Assembly (NCBI GenBank): GCA_028554795.2
Contig: CM068839.1
Span: forward strand, 88,247,540-88,311,539
DNA from: Sinohyriopsis cumingii
Taxonomy: Eukaryota > Mollusca > Bivalvia > Unionida > Unionidae
Length of the DNA: 64,000 nucleotides
Reading direction: 5' to 3'
Positions 12,803-24,078 of the stretch are shown in pieces. The notes below the pieces were generated by a model, which made no database searches, was not told the DNA's origin, and saw nothing but the letters and a program-made list of their open reading frames with translations. The translations under genes were made by a program, and so were the position numbers. Every line of letters starts with the position of its first letter. Positions within the stretch are counted from its first letter, which is position 1.

Positions 12803-14420
12803 GTTCTACAATTGGAAACGTGCACTATGTTAAATTTTGCACAGTGTGATATTACTTCCAAGGCCATAGCTAAAAAGTAAACTAAAGCAATGATTCGCTC
12901 ATATCATCAATGCGTGTTACAGGTCTGCTAGGTAGATTAAAATATTTAGGTAAAGCCGCGCTCAGGCATATCAGATTTTCCTCTACCGCAGCTGGGGCAG
13001 CGATCAATTGCAGCCTGGTTAATCATCAACAGTCTTCGCTAAACGTTATGTTATGTTTGAAATAGACACAATCGTATGAGCACACACACACACACACACA
13101 CACATGCGCGAACGCGTCTCTATTCAATATTTTGTGAAAAACTAAATTTGTATTTGACTGCTTTGCGTGTTTTGCACGTGCGTTTGGAGGATTACAAAGC
13201 TTTTGTCAAACAAATGACATGTACTAGGAGGATTTCAGTTCACACTTGTAACGCAATGAACTTGAAAGGATGCTGCACAATTACCTGCACCTTGCCACAG
13301 ACAAACTTTCTGGTACCTTTTGTAAACACAAATTTTAATGAATTTATTTACTTCCATTTAAAAGGTTTGCTAATGTAGTACATATACAAACCTAAAAAAA
13401 ATATAAAATATCTTGATTTTTACGATATTTGATTTACCTTCGTATAAGCCATGCTACGGACCATAACTGACTCGGTGATTCCTAAATATCAGCTGTACCT
13501 ATACGAGATAAGTTGAAACAGTAAGGATTTCAGGGGGCAAGATAAGATTTTTTAAAAAGCATAACATTTGTGCATAGAAATAAACGTAATGATATACAAA
13601 ATTTTTCTTCCGATTTTCGATTTTTTAAAATAATAATAATAATAATATACAATACGTATACAATTTAAAACGATATGTTTTCATAAATTCACTTCGATTT
13701 ACACCAACATGCTTGATGTCTGCTTCAAGTTAAATTATGCCTTTATTTCTTTATCTATGTTCATGATCATCAATGTTCTAAACATTTTTGTTTAAAAAAA
13801 ACTTATATCAATTTATATTTGTATTAAAGCACGCAAATAAGCTTCCGAGAATTATGAAGTATTTGCAGAAATTTTGTTCTGCATTCAGCGGACGGTTTCG
13901 GATATACGAACGGATAAGTTCTGATTTGCTCGTAACAAACTGTACATTCTTACACTAACAATTTTTGTCGAATTCCTGCCCCTATTGCTTAATTTACTTT
14001 TCAAATTGTATATCGTGTTGGTAAATATTGCGATCTAGTTGAATTGCAGAACAATATGAAAATGAGAGATACATTTATTTACTATGCCACTTCTACTGAC
14101 TTTAATGAAATGCGTCTTTTACTTTCTAAATGCCTATGAGAGATATGATAATTTGCTAAAGCTACTTAGCAATCAACTATAATTTTTACATACCAGCTCG
14201 CGAGATGTGAGCGGCGTGAGAAACCCCAAACACAGAAGCGGAATAAGCACGCGGGTTTGTGCAAAACCAACTTTTTTTTAATAGTATTGTTGGGGTGTTG
14301 CATTATTATTAGAAAGTATAAACGAAATAAGTCAGGCAATATAGATGAGATGATTGATGAGCTATTGATTGTCGAACACGGTGTACTTTGTCTTATTTTA
14401 AGTAAACGTTGTCATGCAAT
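12803..14420. other. Upstream of the actin-like gene, nothing else recognised
   Basis: No exon was recognised. A (CA)n run lies at 13081-13103. No clear TATA or CArG box was seen near the actin-like start, so the promoter is not located. Confidence 0.4.
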
Positions 14421-14429
14421 ACGTGACAG

Positions 14430-14596
14430 CAGGCCCGGCCCTAGAGCAAGGCGAAAAAGGCAACCGCTTTGGGCCTCGCGCTTTCAGGCAATCATTTCCG
14501 CAATGTAATATTTTTGCTTGAGGCCCCGCTCATCGCTCTCGCTGTCTTGGGCCCTGCATGCTGCCTTGGGCCCCGCACATCCTAGGGCCGGGGCTG
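14430..14596. mobile_element. hAT-type MITE, 167 bp, with perfect 8-bp target duplication
   Basis: The left end CAGGCCCGGCCCTAG and the right end CTAGGGCCGGGGCTG are near-perfect terminal inverted repeats. They are flanked by the identical 8-mer CGTGACAG (14422-14429 and 14597-14604). An 8-bp duplication with CAG...CTG ends is typical of hAT transposons. The interior is GC-rich and non-coding (GGGCCTCGCGC, GGGCCCTGCATG), so it is non-autonomous. Confidence 0.9.
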
Positions 14597-14756
14597 CGTG
14601 ACAGTGTTTATTTTCATACGTCTTCAAGTGTGTGTGTGTGGGGGGGACACATTTCTATCCATACATCATTAAGGTGTTAGCCTTATACAGATTTACACTG
14701 GAATATATCTTTGTCAAATACAAAATGAATTGATTAATACGTAGGATATAAATATT

Positions 14757-15023
14757 CAGTAACGGACGTAGCAAACGCGGGTCCCGACTTGGATCATTTT
14801 GGCGGTGCCCCCTGGATTTACGCGCGGAGCCCCTGTAAGCACGGCACTTGGAATACACTTTTAAACACGTTTTATATGATATTGAACTTCAAATTTTCAT
14901 CCATCGCTTTGAAATTACAATCTTTCTATGAATATATTTTTAAAATTACTAACACGCGGGGCACCTGTGAGCGCGGGGTCTGATTGGTCCACATCGGTTC
15001 AATCGGCCGTAAGGTCGGCCCTG
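14757..15023. mobile_element. Probable older hAT-like MITE, GC-rich
   Basis: Starts CAGTAACGGACGTAG and ends GTCGGCCCTG. The reverse complement of the end begins CAGGGCCGAC, weakly matching the start. Flanks share AATATT (TAAATATT on the left, GGAATATT on the right; six of eight bases). The interior has CGCGG-rich blocks unlike the neighbouring DNA. Confidence 0.4.
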
Positions 15024-15084
15024 GGAATATTGATTCTCAGTTTGAATTTAAGAAACGGTTGGACACTATTAATGCAAGTCCCGC

Positions 15085-15400
15085 TAGTCTCATAAATGTT
15101 TATGTCCACTAGTCTTATAAATGTTTATGCCAACTAGTCTTATAAATGTTTATGTCTGCTAGTCTTATAAATGTGTATGTCTACTAGTATTATAAGTATG
15201 TATGTCTACTAGTCTTATAAATGTGTATGTTGACTAGTCTTATAAATGTGTATGTCCACTAGTCTTATAAATGTGTATGTCCAGTAGTCTTATAGATGTG
15301 TATGTCAGCTAGTCTTATAAATGTGTATTTCAACTAGTCTTATAAATGTGTATGTCCACTAGTTTTATAAATGTGTATGTCATCGAGTCTTATAAAGTCT
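15085..15400. repeat. 25-bp minisatellite, block 1
   Basis: The unit TAGTCTTATAAATGTGTATG plus TCCAC/TCTAC is repeated about 12 times with scattered substitutions. The same unit forms block 2 at 15795-16205. Confidence 0.95.
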
Positions 15401-15794
15401 TTGTTACATTCGGGTTCAAAGGACACACAAACGCCAAGTAAGGGTCCTACATATTTATGTAAAATAAAGCTAAAATATTAAAAACTAAATAAAAAAAACA
15501 GTGCTGCTTACAGTACCAAGCCCCAGCTTCATAACTGCCTGCTCAACCAGTCTGCTCTTGTTTTAGTAAGGGTTAGAAATAGGGGATCTTAATTTTACAT
15601 TTGTGCTTTATCCAAGGGCATGAACTAGTCCAGGCTCAGTTAGCCATGGGAAGATAAACAACAGAACGGAACCTGTTGACAGTCTCTGGTATCAAATATC
15701 GAGAATGCTGGGATTATTGTTCTGGTCAACTGTCACTACTAACGGCTATAATCTGATACAGGCAATCATACTTATACCAGTCTTATGCATTCGT

Positions 15795-16205
15795 ATACTA
15801 GTCTTATAAAAATCCATATGTCTACTAGTCTTATAAATGTGTATGTCTACTATTATTATAAATTTGTATGTTTATTAATCTTATAAGTGTGTATGTCCAC
15901 TAGTTTTATAAATGTGTATGTCTACTAGTCTTATAAATGTGTATGTCCACTAGTTTTATAAATGTGTATGTCTACTAGTCTTATAAGTGTGCATGTCCAC
16001 TAGTCTTATAAATGTGTATGTCTACTAGTCTTATAAATGTGTATGTCCACTAGTCTCATAAATGTGTATGTCTACTAGTCTTATAAATTTGTATGTCTGC
16101 TAGCCTTATAAGGGTGTATGTCCACTAGTCTTATAAATGTGTATGTCTACTAGTCTTATAAATGTGCATGTGATCACCAGTCTTTATAAATGTGTATGTC
16201 ATCAA
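15795..16205. repeat. 25-bp minisatellite, block 2
   Basis: Same unit as block 1, about 16 copies. Alternating TCTAC and TCCAC variants suggest a 50-bp higher-order dimer. The 390 bases between the blocks are unique-looking sequence with degenerate units at the right edge. Confidence 0.95.
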
Positions 16206-17984
16206 TAACAAAGGGATCGAAGACATCAAAAAGGTTTATTTTTGTTTTTAAGAACGATTTACCGTTCAAGTTATTTAATTTGAAGTGCTAGGGAAATGTA
16301 GAAAGGAAGTTCATATATCTAACCGGTTTTGAAATAATGTAAATTTCTTTTTTTTTATACAAAAAATAAGAATCTTAGAAGGGTTAAGAAACCCACTTAA
16401 AAGCACGGCTGCCAGACTTTGTTCGTACTTCGTTATCGAATTTCTGTAACCCTTATGAACTTTCGTAAATGCACAGGAATCGGTTTTCTGAAACACTTGT
16501 AAAATTTAGTCTGTGAGCTACTATTGAGCTATTGATTTTTTCAATCAACATAAAACAAAATTAACTGATTAAAACAAAAACTCAGTATAAATAACGGTGC
16601 AGAGCTATATTGTCGTCGATTCGATTCAACAGTTTTCCGAGAGGTGATTTAAATATTTAGGTGGCGCTCTACAGTTTCGTATTTTGCATTAGAATTTTAA
16701 AGAAAAAGATTTTCCCCGGCTTTTCTCACTGGTTATACTGGCTATTTAAAAAAAGTAAAAAGACCTTATATATCTTAAGTAAAGTTCAAAGAACCTTTAA
16801 TACCCTTTATTTGGGTGTATGATTTATGGGTGTAATATGGGTTATAGAGTATACAGCTTGGCCTTACTCCAGATGTGCATCTTTCATAAAGGTGCTAGCT
16901 CCACTTGGTCATTTTCACTTCCTGATCTCAGAGGTAAATTGTATAAAAAAAGAGCCGATAACTTTTTTGTTTTTTTAAAAAAAAAAAAATACATTTGATA
17001 TATTTGGTAATTCATTCATTGCACTTTCAGAAGCCGGTATTGTCTAGTCTGGCAAAATTCATTTTCCCTATTTTAATAGCTGCTATGGAGGGGACGGAAG
17101 TCTAAAAAAGTATGTGTTTTTGTTTGTTTGTCATCGTAGAGCTTGTCGGTCACGTTGTTCAGAAACAAACTTTAAAGCTCGCACTCAGTCTGAACGTGGT
17201 TTACAAGTAAAATGATTTATGATTTTCCGCGCCAGACATTTAGTCACTTAAACCCCCTCCCACCCCAAACCCCACCAATACAAAAATAAAATGAAAAAAA
17301 GCAATTGATGAATATTTGCCCCCCCCCCATTTGCGAAGGAAAAAAGAATCCATGGAGTATTTGGATCTGATTTGACATGAAACGTTTCGTATGCCTAACA
17401 GTTTATGTAATTTTAGACATAGTATAGGTTTTGTGAATAAATAAGCTTACATAATCATTTCAAGGTAATGTTTCTTGTCTTGGCCTACATTACCTTTTGT
17501 GTAACTTTTCGCAATTATTTCGCATTTATATAACTACTTGATAAAAGTCTTATTAATGCGACCATTTAAGCGAAGACCTCGTATAATTAAAACATCATCA
17601 ACAAAAAAAACCAACAAAGAAACCCAGCACTGTTCTTTTCTTTTTATACTTTTTTTTTTTTAAACTCTTAACATTTTTGCTTATTCAAAAGAGAATGACC
17701 ATAAAGTATATTTGGGTTTCGGGATCTTAGTCGGAGTTTACGACATATCGCCATCGCCAAAATTACCTCCCTTAGAATTGTACCTGTCAAAATTTCAGAC
17801 TCTTCGCCTCTTGGAAAAATCATTCATATATCGGAACAAATACGATGCATCGAAGAGGAGCTGGTATTGCTGCTATCAAAAACAAAAATCTTGCACAGGT
17901 ATCATAGATAACTGATATTTGATTAATATAATTGGTAGTTGTTATCTATTGTGAAATCTCTCTCTCTGTGTCTCTGTCTGTCTG

Positions 17985-18041
<57 letters not shown>

Positions 18042-18913
18042 TTATATCATTATGAGACTTCTCCACCCATGGCAGAATCGGTCCACTAACGTTCTCGGCC
18101 AATAACGAAATCGGAATACCCAAAAATTCGGTCCTTGAAAGTCTCACTTAGTCCTACAATGTAAGACATAGCACATGTTAGTTTTATTTTAGTGCTATGT
18201 CGCACTGTCTTAATAACGGCCTTGTATAGCTTGTTCCGATGTCGGTTGACATCGAAACGAGTAGTCAAAGTTTCAGGAATATCTCGCATTTAGCAGCCTA
18301 TATCAACACTCTCCCACTAATTTATGTGTAATTAATATACTTACTGTGCTGTCTTTATCCTGGCGGAATGAAAATGTGACATAGCAAATGGACGCATTTT
18401 CATGTTCCGTTGACATACGTTTGAATTTGTTGCAATGCGACGGTAGTCAAGGTATGCCGAAGTATGTTTAAGTAGATTCATGTGGGGGATATGTTTCTTG
18501 AATGAAACGAAACGTTGCTTATTGTTCCAGCTGGCATAATATATTTTTATTCATTTCATTAAAGAATAAGATTTCATCTTAACCCAGTTTTGGCATTCTT
18601 GGCTTTCATCGCTTTCCAGCCAACTGAAATGTAGGCCAACAAAACTTGAAAACAGGTCCACGTCTTTTGTGAGAATTTGAATATATTAGAGAAAGATGTG
18701 AGGGGAAGTAAAGTCTGACAAAAACATTATAACTTTTGTTTTTAGGAAAGCATCGTTATTGGTTGCCAGTTGTGTATGATATTTCTGAAAATTTGACTTT
18801 CGTTACACTGTTAGTCTACATCAAAATATGCTACACAGTGCCATTATTTAGGCAGTAAGATCCATCTCCCCCAGAAGAAAAATATCAGGTGATGTGTCAT
18901 ACCTTGTATTACT
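16206..18913. other. Intergenic, microsatellite at 17956-18040
   Basis: No gene recognised. A (CT)n/(CTGT)n/(CA)n compound microsatellite lies at 17956-18040. Small open frames here have no recognisable features. Confidence 0.4.
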
Positions 18914-19375
18914 AGGTCTCACTGGACAGTTTATCTGCTGAATTTTCATCTGACAATGACCTATTGCAGAAAAATGAGAATAATTTTGCACTGAAGATAC
19001 AAATATAAACAAACTAATTTATATATGAATAAAGTTCACTAGTACTATAATAAATTAGCATACATTTCATCACCCCTCAGCCATCTTGATTTTTGTATAT
19101 TTACCTTTGTAGCAGATATACTTAAATATATGTAAGCCAAGTTATCTGTTCATTTGTAGCCCAAGTTACACATTTGATCTCCAGTGCTAGTCTAACTGTG
19201 ACAGGCAGTCACCAAACAAGCCAACCCATTTTCAAGCCTAACTCAAAAGTAAATCTAAACCATATTACAGACTTAGTTTCTGTATGAATTTATAAATTGT
19301 AGGGTTATGATAATTAGGTTCGTGCCTCCTACCTTAAAAATTATGGAGGTGTCAAAATACAGAAGTATCCAGTTA
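18914..19375 (+). repeat. Interspersed repeat, copy 1 (internally deleted)
   Basis: Begins AGGTCTCACTGGACAGTTTA and ends near AAAATTATGGAGGTGTCAAA. It is about 90% identical by eye to 22477-23105 in the same orientation, but lacks about 190 bases present there. The breakpoint falls between two CTAAT words of the longer copy. It may be an unclassified transposable element or a local segmental duplication. Confidence 0.85.
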
Positions 19376-19698
19376 GACCGTAAGAATTTATTTGCCAGTC
19401 AGATAGGGGGAAATGCTTCTTAGTTTCAAAACTTTGGGCAATTCTGAGTAAAACACAACCTCAACATGTGTAAAATTCACAATTGTCTGTTTCCTATGTT
19501 GTATGGCAGTTGTAGATGGTCAAGAGCCATGATATAGAGCAACAGCTATGAGACACCTTCATACTTCCATTTTACTTTCCACACTTAAACATACAGTTTC
19601 CTTATAACAAATCAATGTCATCATTTTTCATAGCTAATATATCCTGTAGTCTTAGTGCCTGGTGATATCAGTGATATCTCACAGCAAAAATAGTACTA

Positions 19699-21314
19699 CA
19701 GGGCTTGAATTTAACGCAAATTTCTTTGTAGCCAGAAGGACTAGTATATTAGAAATTTACTAGTCCTGCCAAATCTTTACTAGTCCTGTTCACAAAACAA
19801 TGTCACGTAGCTTTCATGTACATTTACCAATTCAGTGTAAAAGTTCGAACAACCCGCAACAAAACTGGATATTTTCTGTGTGTTTGTTTTTGCGAATTGC
19901 ATACATCAGTTACACCACATAACATTCCTTTCCTCATCATAATTCAGCCATTACTTGTCTTTTGTCCATTTCTTCTGAAATTTTCCATTATGCTTGTCCT
20001 TATCATAAGAATTATTCCTCATCATTCTCATTCAACTTTTGCTTTTTTCCAGTGGCTGAACACCTATCAAATGCCACATTTTGCCTGTCTTATCAGGAGG
20101 GAATTGTGCCTTGTTTTGAAATATGAGATGTTATAGTATAGCTGATGCGAATTATTTAAAGCAAGAAAAGGAATGGCACAGTGTCCTTTATATAAGAAAG
20201 TCAAAGCAAGAAACAAGTTTCAAAACACGTGTCTTTGCCCCTTCCCACAATTAAATGGCCTCTCCCTAACAAAGACTTAACTTCAGCAGATGTTCTGCAT
20301 AATATAAAGCAGTGGCTATTCTAAACACTGTTATAAAATATTAGCATCAGAAGATAGTGTTAGTTTCAGCTTGGAAAAGGTGTGTTCCCATCAAACAAAG
20401 CCATCTGACACTCGGTGCGTTGTATTTAACAGCTCCAATTACAGTATCATAAGTTGTAAGTTTGGTAATTGTTCCTAAGTAATTGAACCTCAGTGTATTG
20501 TTGAAATTAATAATAAGGCGGAAAATTTTCAAATCTTAGATGCTCATGCTCAGAGATTTTAATTCCCAACAAATGTACGGCATTCTGCTTGGATATCTCC
20601 ACGTGTATTCAATTATTTGTTTATTCTTGTAAGGGAAAAATATAAAAACTATTCTTATCATCATAGAAAAAGAAGTTGTATGGAAAGGATGTGTCAATAA
20701 TGTAATCGTAATAAATTTATCTAATTCTTATAATTATTTTGATGGAAATGTAAAATATGTAGTTTCCTGTTTGTGACTGTTGGAGCGTTTGGGTAGCGAG
20801 CAAAGAAAAGAACCTTAAACAAAAAACATGCAAACTAATTTCTTTGAATAGTTTTTGCCGTGTTCTTTTGTGTGGTATACCGCTTTGTAGTTTGTTACTG
20901 TGGTCGAGTAAATAAAGTGTGATACCACGTCATTTTTTCATTTAATTCGTTATCAGATTAATTAGGATCAATTACCAAACGTCCGTTGTTAATGACGGGA
21001 CCATAATTTGCGCTGTTAAGTGAAACACACAAAATTGGATGGATTCTTGTTATAGCAACGCACCTTTCCGAGGCAGAAATTGACTTCATCTTCTCATGCT
21101 AATATTTTATGACTGTGTTTACAGTGGCCACTGCTTTGATTCTACAGAACATCTGCTAAGTCAAGTCTTTATTAGGGAATGGCGTAAACAAACGCTGACT
21201 ATTGATAACTGAAACTTAATAGCCCTTTTGGACTATTAACATTATGAAAGTTACTAGTCCAACAGGAAATCTGCTAGCCTCTGGCTAGCAGACTACTGCT
21301 AATTTTGAGCTCTG
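19699..21314. mobile_element. Non-autonomous DNA transposon, 1616 bp
   Basis: The left end CAGGGCTTGAATTTAACG matches the reverse complement of the right end (CAGAGCTCAAAATTAGC). Both ends also carry GTAGCCAGA/CTAGCCAGAGG. Flanks are the direct repeat TACTA (19694-19698 and 21315-21319). Both subterminal regions form hairpins. On the left, GGACTAGTA...TACTAGTCC spans 19738-19766. On the right, CTGCTAGCC-TCT-GGCTAGCAG spans 21271-21291. No transposase was recognised inside. The frame at 19816-20136 (106 codons) has no known motif. CAG-type ends suggest hAT, but the apparent target duplication is 5 bp, not 8. Confidence 0.7.
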
Positions 21315-21319
21315 TACTA

Positions 21320-22476
21320 TTTATGAAATCTCAGATTGTAGTGAGTAAAAGAAGCCAGGGCTGATTCTCTTGTAAAATAACTGCAAAATGTGCATGCTAA
21401 GTACTTAACAAAATATAAACAATGCACAGCATATATAAACTGACCAGAACTCTCTCACTGATTTCATGAAGAAGGTCAAATCTATACTAGAACAGAGAAA
21501 TCCGAGGTAGAATGTAAGGGAGGCAACTCATCAGGTAACATAAAATGTTTGAACCAATCTTTGTAAACTGAACCACATCAGTTGGGAAACTTAAACAATG
21601 AAATTCTATACCCAGATTCATCCCGTCAGTTGATAAAACAATATTTATGGATGATGTATTTTAAGAACACTAAGAAGGTCACCTTTGCATCATTTTCACA
21701 CTGGCCAGCACATATTATTTCTGAACTTGCTGCTATTTAGAGAAGTTTGTTTTGCTAGTGATTTTAACCTGAATGGATTCCAATCTAAATCAAACAGAAA
21801 ATCATGCAAAGTAAAATAAGGGGAGGAGAAATAACACAATGTAAAAAGAGTTATCCATTTCACACAGCTCACCAAAAACTCCAATGAACCTGATGCAGAT
21901 ACAGCTGTTGAAAGCTCCACAATAATTGGTGCAGCTGACTCCCAAGGAAATCTTTGATGTTGTCCTGGCTAGCAATATCACTTCAGCAGGTGTGTTCCTA
22001 TACACCTTGAGGCCTACAAGAAAATAAAACCCTGAACTTCTTATATATAGGTTATTATAACATAAATTTCTGTAAATAAGATGAAATCTATGTATTGAAA
22101 CATTACATCATGAGTAAATATTAATGTAAAAGCATTAAATTAAGGCACTCATCATTAAATAGGAAAATATACAAAGTATGTACTGAAAATATTGATAAAT
22201 TGAATAAATATGTGAAATACCTCAATTAAATCACTTTGCATTAAACTTGTAAGGCTTTTGTTGCTCATTAGCAGAATGGATCAGAAACAGTTCCTGATAA
22301 CTCTAACAGTGTTGAGTTAACTCCCTTCTTCTACTATGATTAAGTGCTATCAAATCTTTAGGAAGTGTATGTTTGGAATACCTAACTAAGTCAGATTCAA
22401 GACATGGAGGTAATAAGAAATGATTTATGGCACAGTGAATCACATTGGCAAGACTAAAAAATGACACCGGTTCTTA
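21320..22476. other. Between the DNA transposon and repeat copy 2
   Basis: AT-rich. Holds only the candidate minus-strand exon at 21873-22013. Confidence 0.4.
21873..22013 (-). CDS. Candidate orphan exon, 141 nt, phase 1-1
   Basis: On the minus strand an acceptor (TTTTATTTTCTTGTAG) and a donor (GTGAGC) bracket 141 nt. Only one of the three frames is open, giving 46 complete codons from LKVYRNTPAEVILLARTTSK to ICIRFIGVFG. The exon contains four Cys (SCTNYCGAFNSCICIR) and both its ends are phase 1, as is common in modular extracellular proteins. I do not recognise the family. The Cys/AFN pattern faintly recalls PAN/apple domains, but is not enough to call. No partner exon was found nearby, so this may be a pseudo-exon. 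Confidence 0.3.
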
Positions 22477-23105
22477 AGGTCTCACTGGACAGTTTATCTG
22501 CTGAATTTTCATCCGACAATGACCTATTGCAGAAAAATGAGAATAATTTTACACTGAAGATACAAGTAAAAACAAACTAATGATTTTTGTAGAAAGCATG
22601 CATGTGAGATTTTGAGTGCAGCAATCAGGTTAATTCCTTATACAACTGGTGGCTTTTATACTGAACCAACACTGCCACCAACCCCTCTTTTTGCATTCAT
22701 TTTTGACAGCAAAGAGCTATTTTGAATATTTTCCTGTGACAAGGCAGCTAAAAGAATCAGTATGTGCCTAATGTATGAATAAAGTTCACTAGTACTATAA
22801 CAAATTAGCATACTTTTCATCACCCTTCAACCATCTCAATTTTTAGATATTTACATCTGTAGCAGATATATGTAAATACGCAAGCCAAGTCAGCTGTTCT
22901 TTGCAACTCATGTTACACATTTGATCTCCAGTGCTAGTCTAACTGTGACAGGCAGTCACCAAACAAGCCAACCCATTTTCAAGCCTAACTCAAAGTAAAT
23001 CTAAACCACATTACAGATTTTTTTTGTTGTTGTGAATTTATAGATGCTAGGGTTATGAAAATTAGGTTCATGCCTTCTACCTTAAAAATTAGGAGGTGTC
23101 AAAAT
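22477..23105 (+). repeat. Interspersed repeat, copy 2 (longer form)
   Basis: Same element as 18914-19375, with about 190 extra internal bases at roughly 22583-22770. Shared blocks include CACTGGACAGTTTATCTGCT, AGTTCACTAGTACTATAA and GTGACAGGCAGTCACC. The last holds a short palindrome, GTGACaggcaGTCAC. Confidence 0.85.
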
Positions 23106-23597
23106 ATGAAACTATTTTGTGAGACTTTATGCATTACGTACACGGTCAATGACTAAAGCATAGCCCAGAACGCTGTATTATCACAGTACTTAATGTTCTT
23201 ATTGGTACATATTAAAACTGATTTTCTATTGCAGCTTACTTATGATTTGTAAAGTTTCTATGACTTTCCCACTTTCTATTCCTATAAAATATCCTTGTCA
23301 ATTGAAGCACATGAATGTAAATAAAACGGGTCTACCTATACACAGTGATATACAGGAATGGACATTAATGGAGAGTAATGGACAAAAATGGATACAAAAA
23401 TACAATATTTTGAAAGAAATGACAGTAATATACATTAAATATAATTTTGATTGTATGGACTTAAATACATAAATCATAGATAACGAATGTGGTTGTTATA
23501 TTGTTTTATTAGTGTTCAGAATATGATTTAATGAAAATAATATCAAAAAAATGGAACAACAACACACACTCTGTCTCTTTCTCTCTCTCTCTCTCTC

Positions 23598-23670
<73 letters not shown>

Positions 23671-24078
23671 ATAATACTATAATAATAATAATAACTTTAT
23701 TGTATGATGATAATATGGTTAGTTATAGGATTGTGTTGGGTATATCTAATTTAGGTATATCCAATTGTTTTAGATTTGACATAAATAGAATAAAGTAATT
23801 TGTGAAGTGGGCTCTTAAAAGAATCGAGTATGTTGAAAATAATATACATGATCTAGATATACATAAAGAATAAATGAGAAGATGGATAACCTTTTCTTGT
23901 AATATTTCCAGCGTATAATTTTGGGAGTTTAAATATAAGACTATATCAGAAAGATAAAATATGATTTATTTAACAGCTTGATTGAAAACAACAATTAAGC
24001 TTTAGTTCTAGGGAGCTTATTACCGACATTATTCAAAAACATACTTGATTCTTTACAACATATATGATTTGCAAAAAA
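23106..24078. other. Intergenic with (CT)n-(TA)n microsatellite
   Basis: No gene recognised. A CT run (23570-23598) passes into about 65 bases of TA (23602-23667) and then ATA repeats. Confidence 0.5.
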
